This document shows, in pieces, positions 15,592 through 24,619 of a stretch of DNA of 25,765 nucleotides; within the stretch, counting starts at the first letter, position 1; each line of letters begins with the position of its first letter. The position numbers were made by a program, and so were the translations under genes. A model generated the notes under the pieces. The model did no database searches. It had not been told where the DNA came from and was given only the letters and a program-made list of their open reading frames with translations. Origin of the DNA: an uncultured Bacteroidales bacterium (lineage in GTDB: Bacteria; Bacteroidota; Bacteroidia; Bacteroidales; UBA932); NCBI GenBank assembly GCA_905235775.1, contig CAJOMY010000024.1, positions 1-25,765 of the forward strand, in the 5' to 3' direction.

Positions 15592-17757
15592 TCAGTTCCA
15601 GTTTTCATCACCACCATACCCTTCTCCTCCGATCTCCGCATGGCGTCCGCCGCTCCAGTTCTGGTCGGCGGCATAGCCGGAGACCTTGATGGAGAAGCCC
15701 GGGGCTGTGCCGATGTTGAGGTCCCGGTCCTCGGACCAGCCACCCCGGGTGTATCCGGAGGCCGTGGTCTGCGTGACCGGCAGGGTCAAGGTGTAGGATC
15801 CGGTCTGCAAATCGGTGAGTCTCAGCACGATGCTGCCCGTCCGCTCCGCATCGCCGGAATACGCCGATGCCGTGACCGTGAAGCTGTTGTTCCCGTCTTC
15901 CGTAACGGTGAACCAGTCACCGTCAGCCCGGGTCACGGAATACTGGCCATCGGCGTCAACATGAACTGTGATGTTGCCGCCCTTGGCGAAGAAGTAAAGT
16001 GCGTCACTGCTCAAGCGGATGGCCCGGCCGAGCTGCGTGAGCGTGAATTCGACCGGGTCCAGGTGCTCAAAGGTGACTTTGACTTTGACGCTGCGGGCGT
16101 CCACGGTCTTATTCTCGTCGAAAGCCACCGTGAAGGATCCGGCACCTTTGCCGGCGGCATCACCATCCATCTTGATCCAGGAGGCGCTGGAGGCGAAAGC
16201 CGCCATCCAGCCGTCGTTCGTTGCAATGTCCACGGCCATCGATCCGCCGGTGCAGGGGAGCTGCACTTCTTGCGCGATCTCATGATATTTATCCCGCCAA
16301 CCCTGCTGGTTGATGTAGATGTAATCCGTCGTGGCAATTCCGTCGTCATAGCCGTCCATCCCGGTCAGGGAGAAGTCCACCCGGCCCTGGCGGTTGCCGT
16401 AACCGGTATTTTCCTGTACGGAGAAGGTGATGCGTCCGCTGCCGCGGGACTGCAGGGGCGTGGTCGAGAAGAACGTGGCATTGTCTTGAGGAGTCAGCAT
16501 CCAGCCACCCTCGGTCTTGACATCCACGAACAGATCTTGCGCCAGGTCGTTGCACTCCAGCCAGGTAGCATTGAGTTCCCGGTAACGCTCCCGCTGCCGC
16601 ATCCAATAGTTGACTGCATATCCCGTGGCGGAGCGGACGAACGTCAAGTATGCGGCCTTTTGGTTAAACGTGGCGTTCTCATGAAGCTTTACCGACAGGC
16701 CTGTTGTACCACTGCCGGACATCGGGGAGATGGTCATGAAGTCCGGACAATCGGTGATGTTCCATTCCGTATTGCTCCGGAGGGTCCAGGTGAAATCTCC
16801 TCCCAAAGATGTCAGATTCTGTTGTTCCTCCACGTCCAGGAGCAGCTCCATCACGGTACCGTCCTGATGCACCGGAATCTCGGCAATCTGATAGCCGGAA
16901 GAATTGAAACGGAAATACACAAAGCCGTCGCGCGCATAATCACCGGGATTGGGAGTGACACTGATGGTCACCTCCGATTTGCCTGCCCCGCCGGAGGTTG
17001 GCGAGACCTCGATCCAGTCGTAATAGGACGTTACGGTCCATGGCGCCTCGGATTCGACGCTCAGGATGTAAGAGCCGGCTCCGATCCCGTAGTTGAGCGG
17101 ATCTGTCACAACCTTGGCCTGTGCGGCAAGCTGGGTCACCGTCACCGTGGCCATCACGCGGTTCCCGAAAGTGATATCCACTTCCCCGGACCGATCGGCT
17201 CCCGTATCATTGGCCGGGACAGTAAGGACCATCTCTTCTCCCCGATGGGTGATATTGATCCAGCTGTTGCCCTTGTTGGACAACGTCCAGTCGAAGTTGC
17301 TGACAGCCCGGACTGTTTCTTCATGCGCCTGGCCGTCGAAGGAGAAATCCTGTTTGCCCATGTTCAGATAAGCCGTCGCTCCGGCCTGGGTAACGGACAT
17401 TTGCTTGCTGAAAGACCAATCTTCGCTGGCAGAGGACAGGGAGAATATCCCCACGCGGGGCACAGCCCAGGTATAATCGGGTACGCTCACCGACACGGTC
17501 GACGTCCCGGATCCGGAAGTTGGATTAACTGTGATCCATTCCGGCACATTCTCGATTCGCCACGGCGTGTCCTGGGACTGTACCGTGAACTGCGTCGATC
17601 CGCCGGCAGCATCGGAGAACTGGAAGTCCGTCCGGTCCGCATGGAGATAGTTGGCATGCAGGGACACCGTGAAACGGTTGCTCACCTGGGCACTCTCGGC
17701 GCATCCGGCCAGCCAGACGGCGGCCAATACGAAAATGGAAAAAGTCTTTTGTCTCAT
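15592..17757 (-). CDS. Lipoprotein with about seven BACON repeats
   Basis: The 721-residue lipoprotein has a signal peptide ending AVWLAGC, with the lipid cysteine at residue 19. The mature part is almost entirely immunoglobulin-like BACON repeats of 80-95 residues; I count seven. Typical signatures are TPWRIENVPEWITVNPTSGSG in the first, APWTVTSYYDWIEVSP in the third, and TLTQLG or VTQTT at repeat ends. A glycine-rich tail (about 665-721) has SGYAADQNWSGGRHA. BACON domains are common in Bacteroidota surface proteins and are thought to act as spacers or weak carbohydrate or mucin binders. No catalytic domain is present. The gene lies between the PEGA gene (13 bases) and the FGE-like gene (16 bases). 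Confidence 0.88.
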   Translation of the reverse strand: MRQKTFSIFVLAAVWLAGCAESAQVSNRFTVSLHANYLHADRTDFQFSDAAGGSTQFTVQSQDTPWRIENVPEWITVNPTSGSGTSTVSVSVPDYTWAVPRVGIFSLSSASEDWSFSKQMSVTQAGATAYLNMGKQDFSFDGQAHEETVRAVSNFDWTLSNKGNSWINITHRGEEMVLTVPANDTGADRSGEVDITFGNRVMATVTVTQLAAQAKVVTDPLNYGIGAGSYILSVESEAPWTVTSYYDWIEVSPTSGGAGKSEVTISVTPNPGDYARDGFVYFRFNSSGYQIAEIPVHQDGTVMELLLDVEEQQNLTSLGGDFTWTLRSNTEWNITDCPDFMTISPMSGSGTTGLSVKLHENATFNQKAAYLTFVRSATGYAVNYWMRQRERYRELNATWLECNDLAQDLFVDVKTEGGWMLTPQDNATFFSTTPLQSRGSGRITFSVQENTGYGNRQGRVDFSLTGMDGYDDGIATTDYIYINQQGWRDKYHEIAQEVQLPCTGGSMAVDIATNDGWMAAFASSASWIKMDGDAAGKGAGSFTVAFDENKTVDARSVKVKVTFEHLDPVEFTLTQLGRAIRLSSDALYFFAKGGNITVHVDADGQYSVTRADGDWFTVTEDGNNSFTVTASAYSGDAERTGSIVLRLTDLQTGSYTLTLPVTQTTASGYTRGGWSEDRDLNIGTAPGFSIKVSGYAADQNWSGGRHAEIGGEGYGGDENWN

Positions 17758-17770
17758 ATCACCTCCTCCG

Positions 17771-19765
17771 TCAGAAAATGAAACTGAACCCCACCGTACA
17801 CTTGAATCCGTTCGCCCAGCTGTTCACGGCCTTGGAAGTTTCCGCAAGCGTCCCATACAGGCCGCCCTGCCAAACCTTGATGTCGTATTCCGGCTGGACC
17901 TTGACATAAAGCGGCCCCGCGAGGCGGGCGGTGAATCGCAAATCCACCACGGCGGCCAGGGCTGTGGCCCGGGATGCGTCGAAAGCAGCCGACCCCTGGG
18001 GCGTACCCATCGCCATGACGAGGTTGGCACCGATGCGCGGCGTCAGCGAAAGGCCCATGGTGAAAGGGAACTCGAGGCCCAGGCGGGCGCCGGCCACCAG
18101 CGGCTTGTAGGTAAACACGGAAGGCTCCGACGAAGCGTCGGATGCGTTCCAATAGATTGCTTCCGAGGAAGTCAGTCCGTAAAGGGCATTGACTTCCATA
18201 TTAAATTTCTTGGCATAGAAACCGATTGCCGCCCCGGCATAGAAGGACGGGAATGCCGCCTGCAGGTCCAGATAAAAAGCACCCCGGTGCGTGTAGCGCG
18301 GCTTCAGCGGAATCATCATGGTGCCAGGATTGTCGAAATCTATCTCCCGCTTGAAAGGCTTGAACTGGTCGGAGCTGGCCTCAACCCGGTGCCGACCGGC
18401 CGGAATCCTGACCGTGACAGGGGTCTTGCCGACATATTCTCCGTCAATCTTCACGGAGGTGCTGTCGGAATAGGTGGTGAGATTGACCGTCAGGGTCGTG
18501 ATCAGGTGCACGTCCAGAGAGATGGTCTCCCCTTCAGGCAGGTCGATCTGGAAATATTCGGTGTCCATGCCGGAGCGGCGGACTTCGACCGCGTGGTCGC
18601 CGATGGGCAGGACGTAGTTGTCCGGAGCCTGGCCCTTGTAACTGCCGTCCACGTAGACCTCCGCCGGTGCGGGGTCGACGGCGACGCTCAGGGTCCCGAA
18701 AGCGGGAACGGGTGCGGCCAGCGACAATGCCTGAGGCTCGGTCTCGGTCACATTGACCATCTGTTCCGTCGGGCGGTGCCCGCGCTTCCGGGCATAGAGA
18801 GTGTGCTGACCATACTCGACAAGGCCGCTCCAGCGGCCGTCGCCCACCTTGGTGGTATCCACCCAGATCTCGGCGCCGTCGCCGGCGGAAATATCCACCG
18901 TGCGCGCGTACAACTCATATTCGGGCGTATCCAGGACGAAGACCACGCTGTCCTGGATCTCAACGGCCGTCTCATGCAGCTTGAAGAGCGGCTTCTTCCG
19001 GCGGATCCGATAGTGCCCGCTCTTCAGCTTGATCACGTCACCTGCGGAGTACTGCACCCGGTCGTCATCCACCCAGACGGTCTCTCCGGTGAAACCGGGA
19101 ATCGACAGCCAGCCATAGTCCTGCTTCATGACGACCTCCCTGTAATGCGCCATCTCGAGGTTGTCGATCTGTTGCTGGAAAGTGACCGTGTGGTAATCCT
19201 TGCGCTGGACCGTGACGTCATAGAGACCGAAGGCCAGCTCCTGGGAGAAGCGCCCAGCGGAGTCCAGCGGCACGGACATGCCATTGATCATCACCTCCGC
19301 ATCGGCCGGCGTGACCTGCAGGATCAGTTCCTGCCGGTGGTCATTGTCATACACGCGGTTGCCAAGCTTGGCGTTGAGCTTCATAATGTATGTCCGCGCA
19401 CGCTCGATGCGGACCGGGAAAGGATAATCCCGGATCACGCCTAACTGGGGGTGGCTCAAAGTGATCCTGCGGATGCCGAACGGCACATAGATCCACAGTT
19501 CACCGCCGACGCGCTTGACGTCCCGTACACCCAGGGAGCCCACGTCGAAGGTGAACCCGTCCAGGGATGTCTCCAGTTTGATGATGGCGCAGACCTCTCC
19601 ATTCTGGTCGTACATCATCGTACCGGCCGTGTTGGCATCCAGATCCGTCTCCGCAAGGTAGAACTGGCGGACGGACATCTCCCCGCCGTCCTGCGCGGAC
19701 AATGGGGCGGGATGGCTGAGGCAAAGGGCCAGAAGAGGGAGGAGACAGCAGATCTTCAGTCTCAT
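17771..19765 (-). CDS. PEGA-domain protein with C-terminal outer-membrane-barrel-like region
   Basis: The 664-residue product has a type I signal peptide (LLPLLALCLSHPAPLSAQ). An N-terminal beta domain (about 25-150) has FTFDVGSLGVRDVKRVG and IWVYVP-like LWIYVPFGIRRI. Several PEGA-like repeats follow, best seen as VTPADAEVMINGMSVPL, VDPAPAEVYVDGSYKGQ and STSVKIDGEYVGKTPVTVRIPAG. The last 160 residues alternate hydrophobic and polar residues, with FYAGAAIGFYAKKF and a final GFSFIF. An aromatic last residue is typical of outer membrane beta-barrels. The protein may anchor a periplasmic or surface assembly at the outer membrane. Very similar domain orders occur in other Bacteroidales next to LPP20-like genes; function unknown. 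Confidence 0.8.
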   Translation of the reverse strand: MRLKICCLLPLLALCLSHPAPLSAQDGGEMSVRQFYLAETDLDANTAGTMMYDQNGEVCAIIKLETSLDGFTFDVGSLGVRDVKRVGGELWIYVPFGIRRITLSHPQLGVIRDYPFPVRIERARTYIMKLNAKLGNRVYDNDHRQELILQVTPADAEVMINGMSVPLDSAGRFSQELAFGLYDVTVQRKDYHTVTFQQQIDNLEMAHYREVVMKQDYGWLSIPGFTGETVWVDDDRVQYSAGDVIKLKSGHYRIRRKKPLFKLHETAVEIQDSVVFVLDTPEYELYARTVDISAGDGAEIWVDTTKVGDGRWSGLVEYGQHTLYARKRGHRPTEQMVNVTETEPQALSLAAPVPAFGTLSVAVDPAPAEVYVDGSYKGQAPDNYVLPIGDHAVEVRRSGMDTEYFQIDLPEGETISLDVHLITTLTVNLTTYSDSTSVKIDGEYVGKTPVTVRIPAGRHRVEASSDQFKPFKREIDFDNPGTMMIPLKPRYTHRGAFYLDLQAAFPSFYAGAAIGFYAKKFNMEVNALYGLTSSEAIYWNASDASSEPSVFTYKPLVAGARLGLEFPFTMGLSLTPRIGANLVMAMGTPQGSAAFDASRATALAAVVDLRFTARLAGPLYVKVQPEYDIKVWQGGLYGTLAETSKAVNSWANGFKCTVGFSFIF

Positions 19766-19780
19766 GGAAAATAATTAAGG

Positions 19781-21589
19781 TCAGAAATTGGATATGTCAT
19801 ACAAGCCGTCCACGGGGTCCGGTTCCGGCTGCCAGGTCCGGACTTTGATGATCGGCTCGGTCGGCGAGTTGATGTCCACCAGCAGGAAAAGGTAGCCCGT
19901 GTCGCCATAATTGTCGGAATAGTAATCCTGCTTAATCTGGATGCCGTATATCTCACCGCCTTTCCCCGCCTTGATGATGTCGTTGTTGGAGAAGCGGATG
20001 TTGATGAACTCCTTGCTGGCGAAACTCTGCTCCAGGTGCTTGATGTACTGCTCTTTGGTAAAGCGGGTCTTCACGACGTTCTGGCTGAGCTGCAGGCGGT
20101 TGTTCTCGGAGATGCCGTCCAGCTTGGGCTTGACGATCTTGCCGGTGATGATCACCGCATTGTCGTCGAAGATGGTCCGGATGTAGTCCAGGCGCTCCAG
20201 GGCGAAGGCCGTCTTGTAATTCTCGAGGAACTCGATGATGGACATGCGGGCGTTTTCAGGCCAGGCGCCCTTGGTCAGGACGTCCGTAGTGGCGGAATCG
20301 TCCAGGGCGAAGGCGAGGTTGTCGATCTTCCCGTCCGGCGTGAACGTGAACACGACATCCTCCACGAAAGACTTCCGCAAGCCACGCTGGAAGGAGAAGG
20401 ACATCGGGACGGCGCGCACAACCGTACGGTCCCCGTTCTGGTATATCTTGTACGTCGGAGTGCCGACAAGGGCGGCGCGGCCATAGGAAATCAGGCGCCT
20501 GTAGATGTCCAGGCCATCCGGCGTAAAGCAGTCTTCCGCCTGCGCGTATGCCTTGGAGCCGATGGCGGAGACCACCTGTTCCATCGTGTTGCGGATCTTC
20601 GTTTCGTCGTCCAGCACGGTCAGCTTGGATACGGCGGCGGCAGAGGCTTGCTCGGTGATCTCCTTCGCTTGCTCGGCCATCTGCGTATCGACGTCTCCGT
20701 GAAGGGTCACATAGGATTTCCGCATGGCATTCGCCTTCACGACGTTGATGACGTCATACAACTCCTTGTCGATGTGCGCCTCGTTCTTGTAGGCGTACTC
20801 GTATTTGAGCTGGATATTCTCACCGATGGCTCCCGGAGAGAGTTCGAGCACGCCCTTTCCGTCCTTGGCGCTGTAAATATTACTCCAGCGGCTGCCGTCG
20901 AAGTAGGTATAGTCCAGACTGGCGACAGGCTTGTCCCGGAACGTGAAGAAAATCTCCAGGTCTTCGCCCCTGCGGCTCACGACGCTCGGTTTGAGGTCGT
21001 CGAAGATCTCGTTCATCCGGTCGGGAATCCAGGACACCAGGACGTGGTTGATGCCGTCGTCATCGGTAAAAGTCATTTCGGAGGGGTGCTGGAGCGTCTT
21101 CAGCAGGGAATAAGCCCAGTAGTAATTACGCAGCGCATCATCCGCCTTCCCTTTGGCTTCCCCCTTGACGGCATTGGTCAGGTATTCCTGAATCTTGTTC
21201 TTGCGGGCCTGGAAAATCCGGTCGATCTCGGAGCGCCGGATCCAGCGGGCGACATGCGCGTCCGGTTCGTTGGACAGAATCTTGCTCTCCGTGTTGGTCA
21301 GCGTCGCATTGGAGAAAGTACTGACCTTGTTCTCGATGTAACGCTGGTAGTCGGAACCCTGGCTCGTCTGGGACTCGCCCTCGAGCATCTCGTAGTTGCT
21401 GCTCACCACCACCGAAATCTTGCTGATCAAGGAAGCGAGCGCCTGCTGGTCGGCTTCGTCGATGGTCTCTCCGCGTCCCTCGCCATAGAGGTAGGTCTGG
21501 GAATCAGCCTGAACTTCCTCCCAGGTCTGGGCGATGCAGGGGAGGAAGAAAGGCAGCAGAAAGAATACTGTGCCTAGAAATCTTTTCAT
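19781..21589 (-). CDS. Secreted LPP20-like protein
   Basis: This 602-residue protein has a signal peptide (GTVFFLLPFFLPCIAQ) ending at about residue 21. The N-terminal domain resembles the LPP20 family: YLYGEGRGETIDEADQQALASLISKISVVV, followed by SYEMLEG-like NYEMLEGES. A helical segment (about 120-170) has FQARKNKIQEYL and ALRNYYWAYSLLKTL. The rest has alternating strand patterns (DGSRWSNIYSAKDGKGVLEL, for example) and a C-terminal LVDINSPTEPIIKVRTWQPE. The frame is open seven codons further upstream, but that stretch overlaps the preceding stop; the ATG at 21587-21589 is chosen because it starts the signal peptide. It is five bases from the upstream gene and 15 from the PEGA gene. Its activity is unknown. 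Confidence 0.75.
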   Translation of the reverse strand: MKRFLGTVFFLLPFFLPCIAQTWEEVQADSQTYLYGEGRGETIDEADQQALASLISKISVVVSSNYEMLEGESQTSQGSDYQRYIENKVSTFSNATLTNTESKILSNEPDAHVARWIRRSEIDRIFQARKNKIQEYLTNAVKGEAKGKADDALRNYYWAYSLLKTLQHPSEMTFTDDDGINHVLVSWIPDRMNEIFDDLKPSVVSRRGEDLEIFFTFRDKPVASLDYTYFDGSRWSNIYSAKDGKGVLELSPGAIGENIQLKYEYAYKNEAHIDKELYDVINVVKANAMRKSYVTLHGDVDTQMAEQAKEITEQASAAAVSKLTVLDDETKIRNTMEQVVSAIGSKAYAQAEDCFTPDGLDIYRRLISYGRAALVGTPTYKIYQNGDRTVVRAVPMSFSFQRGLRKSFVEDVVFTFTPDGKIDNLAFALDDSATTDVLTKGAWPENARMSIIEFLENYKTAFALERLDYIRTIFDDNAVIITGKIVKPKLDGISENNRLQLSQNVVKTRFTKEQYIKHLEQSFASKEFINIRFSNNDIIKAGKGGEIYGIQIKQDYYSDNYGDTGYLFLLVDINSPTEPIIKVRTWQPEPDPVDGLYDISNF

Positions 21590-21594
21590 GGTGA

Positions 21595-22191
21595 TTATTC
21601 CTTGATCCATTCGGATATCTTGGAGCCGTACTGCTCGGTCAGGCCCAGTTCCGCCAGCGCCTGCTCCAGCGCCTTCATCCGCGCCTTGTGCGCATCATCG
21701 TCATTTACAAGGGCATAGGTGCGGACATTATACTGCCGGCGGGCTTCCTTGACCACGCTGAAGCAGAAAGTCACGTCATTCTTGACTTCCTGGACCGCCA
21801 TGCGCTCGAAAGCGGCGACGAGGTTGTCACGCTGGACACCGTCCACATTCGACAGGTCGGACGTGATCCGGGCTTTGACCATACCTCCGGAACGGTTGAC
21901 ATATTCGTTGATGGCATTGTTCTCGGCCGTGATCTTGGCGAGATTGAGCGAGACGGACGGACCGGACGTGCCGACAATCTGCTCTTTGCCCTTCTTGGAC
22001 TCGAGGATGTAATCCTGCAGAAGCGCGGTCAGGTCGCCGATTTCCGTCAGTTTATAGCCTTCCTTTTCAAGTTCCTTCGCCTCGCTCCTGGCGAGCTTTT
22101 TGGCTTGACGGATTTCCTGCTTGGTCTGTGCGATAGTAGGAGAGCAGACCAGCACGAGCGCGGCCGCGAGCATCGTAATAGTTCGTTTCAT
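21595..22191 (-). CDS. Small secreted protein of unknown function, first gene of the eight-gene operon
   Basis: I do not recognise a named family with certainty. The 198-residue product has a signal peptide (MLAAALVLVCSPTIAQ). A highly charged helix follows (KQEIRQAKKLARSEAKELEKEGYK), then a region with SLNLAKITAENNAINEYV and VKARITSD. That segment faintly resembles the LPP20 pattern of the next gene, in which alanine-rich helices follow a short strand. The C-terminus is helical (RMKALEQALAELGLTEQYG). It lies five bases before the LPP20-like gene, and the two probably act together. Upstream is a good promoter at 22242-22272. Confidence 0.7.
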   Translation of the reverse strand: MKRTITMLAAALVLVCSPTIAQTKQEIRQAKKLARSEAKELEKEGYKLTEIGDLTALLQDYILESKKGKEQIVGTSGPSVSLNLAKITAENNAINEYVNRSGGMVKARITSDLSNVDGVQRDNLVAAFERMAVQEVKNDVTFCFSVVKEARRQYNVRTYALVNDDDAHKARMKALEQALAELGLTEQYGSKISEWIKE

Positions 22192-22241
22192 AATAGGGGT
22201 TATTAATTGGTTTTCAGTGCCAATCCTGGCTCTTCGGAATG

Positions 22242-22272
22242 CAAATTAAGAAAAAATAACGCAAACATCAAA
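22242..22272 (-). promoter_or_regulatory. Promoter of the eight-gene operon (TTTG-N19-TTAATTTG)
   Basis: On the minus strand, TTTG (22269-22272) is followed after exactly 19 bases by TTAATTTG (22242-22249). The second box has one mismatch to TAnnTTTG, and the spacing is the one known for Bacteroidota housekeeping promoters. The start of transcription would be near 22237, giving a leader of about 45 bases. It lies between the ECF sigma gene and the operon, so the operon can be transcribed on its own. Confidence 0.6.
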
Positions 22273-22290
22273 GAAAACGCGGATTATATG

Positions 22291-22887
22291 CTACTCCTCC
22301 CCCGCCTTCAGGGCTTCGATCATGCTCTTGGCGCGGCGGATGCGGGTGCGGACGGTGTTGAGCTCCATGCCGAGTTCCTCGGCGATCTCCTTGTATTGCA
22401 GGCCGTCGAGCAGGCGCATCCGCGCAATGGTGCGGTACAACTCGGGCAGGCCCTCGATGTAGCTCTCGAGCTTCTCGGCGTCCTCCTCCTCGACGATCTG
22501 CTCCAGCGGCGTGGCCGCCTCGTCGCCCAGCACGTCGATGATGGCGCCGCTGCGGTCGCTCTCCTTGTCCAGCGAGACCAGGCGGCTGCGGGCGCGGGAC
22601 TCGGCGTCAATGGTGTCGAGGGCCGTGTTGTGCGCAATGGTCCGGAGCCAGGTGGAGAACTGGCTCCGGGACGGGTCGAAACTGCGGATCTGCCGGAACG
22701 CCTTCTCGAAACTGCGCGAGCAGATGTCGTCGATGTAGAAGTCGTCCAGGTACTTCATCGCAGCTTTCAGGTAGGCGCGCAGGCCCCCGATGTGCGTGTC
22801 CCAGAGTTCGGTGAAGGCGGCGCCGTCGCCGATGATCGCCCGGCGGACGAGTTCGTCAGTGGGCTTCGAGCCAGGTTTTTCCATCAT
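22291..22887 (-). CDS. ECF-type RNA polymerase sigma factor
   Basis: The 198-residue protein is a group IV sigma-70 factor. Region 2 includes ICSRSFEKAFRQIRSFDPSRSQFSTWLRTIAHN, the -10-binding part, and region 4 ends with LPELYRTIARMRLLDGLQYKEIAEELGMELNTVRTRIRRAK, a clear HTH. Two adjacent ATG codons are possible (22885-22887 and 22882-22884). The start lies about 30 bases inside the 3' end of polA, so the two genes overlap and are probably coupled. No anti-sigma gene follows; next is the secreted-protein operon, 100 bases away. Control of that operon by this sigma factor is plausible but unproven, since the operon promoter looks like the housekeeping type. Confidence 0.92.
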   Translation of the reverse strand: MMEKPGSKPTDELVRRAIIGDGAAFTELWDTHIGGLRAYLKAAMKYLDDFYIDDICSRSFEKAFRQIRSFDPSRSQFSTWLRTIAHNTALDTIDAESRARSRLVSLDKESDRSGAIIDVLGDEAATPLEQIVEEEDAEKLESYIEGLPELYRTIARMRLLDGLQYKEIAEELGMELNTVRTRIRRAKSMIEALKAGEE

Positions 22888-24619
22888 GGCATTCTACGGT
22901 CAGGGGAACAGACAGGGAAATGACGCCTTCCATCTCGCGGACCAGCAGTTCGCGCACGGGCGCGACTTCCTCCTGCGGGACCTCGAGCAGCAGTTCGTCG
23001 TGGATCTGGAGGACCATCCGGGAGCGGAAGCCGCCTTCGCGCAGGCGCCGGTCCACGGCGATCATCGCCAGCTTGATGATGTCCGCCGCCGTGCCCTGGA
23101 TGGGGGCGTTGACGGCGTTGCGTTCCGCCAGGGCGCGGACCGCGGCATTGCCGGCACCGATGTCCGCGATGTAGCGGCGGCGGCCGAAGAGCGTCTCCAC
23201 ATAGCCCCGTTCGCGCGCCTGCGCCACCGTGGCGTCGATGAAGCCGCGGATGGACGGGAAGGAGGCGAAATAATCGTCGATGATCTGCTTGGCCTCGCTC
23301 CTCGGGCAGCGCAGCCGCTCCGCCAGACCGAAGGAAGAGATCCCGTACATGATGCCGAAGTTCGCCGTCTTGGCGATACGGCGCTGGTCGGCGGTCACGT
23401 CCGCGACCGGAACGTGGAAAATCTTGGCCGCCGTGGCGGCGTGCACGTCCTGCCCCTGGCGGAAAGCGTCCACGAGATGGGCGTCTCCGCACAGGTGCGC
23501 CATCAGGCGCAGCTCGATCTGGGAGTAGTCGGCCGACATCATCACCCAGCCCGGCTCCCCGGCCACGAAGGCCTTCCGGATCTCCCGCCCCTCTTCGGTG
23601 CGGATGGGGATGTTCTGGAGGTTGGGATTGGAAGACGACAGGCGTCCGGTCGCGGTCAGGGCCTGATTGAACGTCGTATGCACCCGGCCGTCGACCGGGG
23701 AAATGTAGTCCGCGAAGGGCTCGATGTAGGTGGAGAGCAGCTTGCGCAGGCCACGGTAGTCCAGGATGGCGTCAATGATGGGGCTGCGGTCCGCCAGGCG
23801 CGAGAGGGTCTGCTCGTCGGTGGGCCAGCTGCCGGACTTGGGCTTGCGGGCCTTGGGGTCCAGCTTCAGTTTCTCGTACAGGACGGCGCCGATCTGCTTC
23901 GGGGAAAGAATGTTGAGATCCGGTTCGCCGGCGAGCCGGCGGACTTCCGCCTCGCGCCCGGCCATCTTGCGGCGCAGGCCTTCGGCGAAATCGCGCAGCG
24001 AGCCCAGGTCCACCCGGACGCCGGTCCGCTCCATGCGGGCCAGCACGGCGATAAGCGGCTCTTCGATCTCGTCATAAAGGCGCATCATGCCTTCGGTGGC
24101 GGCCATCTCATGCAGCAGGCATTCCGACAGGCGGAGCATCGCGGCGGTCTCAAGCACGCGGTCGGGGCCGGTCTCTTCGGGGGCGTCGTCGAAGAGTGAG
24201 CCTGTGCCTACCGGCGCGGCGGCATCGAGTTCGACGCCCAGGTAGCTGCGGGCCAGCACGTCCAGCTTGTGGCTGCGCTCGGGCCCCAGCAGGTAATGCA
24301 TCAGTTCGATGTCCTCGAGGCGGCCCGCCAGCATGATGCCGCGGCCGGCCAGGGCGCTGATCTGCGCCTTCAGGTCGATGCCCGCCTTGACGACGGAGCT
24401 GTCTTCCAGCAGCGCCCGGAAGTCCTCCGGCGCCCCCTCGGCCACCCCGGCAGAGCCGGCTACATACAGCCGGTCGCCTTGCAGATTGATGGCTATTTTA
24501 TTGTCTCTGATCTCTTTGCTGTCCAGCGCACGCAGCGGAAGCGGGCAACTGCCGCCGGGGACGTCCGGCGCCTCTGCGGCCTCGCCCGGGAGGCTGCTGC
24601 CCCCGAAAACCGTAGCCAC
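22856..24619 (-). CDS. polA: DNA polymerase I, polymerase part (in the -1 frame relative to the exonuclease part)
   Basis: This frame carries the Klenow-like part of PolA. Visible motifs are TATGRLSSSNPNLQNIPIR, motif A DYSQIELR, motif B RRIAKTANFGIMYG and motif C QIHDELLLEV, so the polymerase site is intact. The region where the 3'-5' exonuclease should be (about residues 40-145) is short and has no DxE motif, so proofreading is probably absent, as in Taq. The first start-type codon is a GTG at 24617-24619, preceded by GGAG, but the frame is open upstream to the A7 run at 24718-24724. Read through a -1 shift there, it adds 620 residues to the exonuclease part, for a normal PolA of 907 residues. 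Confidence 0.88.
   Translation of the reverse strand: MATVFGGSSLPGEAAEAPDVPGGSCPLPLRALDSKEIRDNKIAINLQGDRLYVAGSAGVAEGAPEDFRALLEDSSVVKAGIDLKAQISALAGRGIMLAGRLEDIELMHYLLGPERSHKLDVLARSYLGVELDAAAPVGTGSLFDDAPEETGPDRVLETAAMLRLSECLLHEMAATEGMMRLYDEIEEPLIAVLARMERTGVRVDLGSLRDFAEGLRRKMAGREAEVRRLAGEPDLNILSPKQIGAVLYEKLKLDPKARKPKSGSWPTDEQTLSRLADRSPIIDAILDYRGLRKLLSTYIEPFADYISPVDGRVHTTFNQALTATGRLSSSNPNLQNIPIRTEEGREIRKAFVAGEPGWVMMSADYSQIELRLMAHLCGDAHLVDAFRQGQDVHAATAAKIFHVPVADVTADQRRIAKTANFGIMYGISSFGLAERLRCPRSEAKQIIDDYFASFPSIRGFIDATVAQARERGYVETLFGRRRYIADIGAGNAAVRALAERNAVNAPIQGTAADIIKLAMIAVDRRLREGGFRSRMVLQIHDELLLEVPQEEVAPVRELLVREMEGVISLSVPLTVECHDGKTWLEAH

Noticed and set aside
15541..17781. A 746-residue plus-strand reading frame opposite the BACON gene
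   Set aside because: It is the antisense shadow of a GC-rich gene. It has no recognisable domain, while the minus strand has a signal peptide and seven BACON repeats.
8800..22191. Polysaccharide-utilisation locus
   Set aside because: BACON domains and surface lipoproteins fit, but no SusC/SusD pair, glycosidase, lyase or sulfatase is present.
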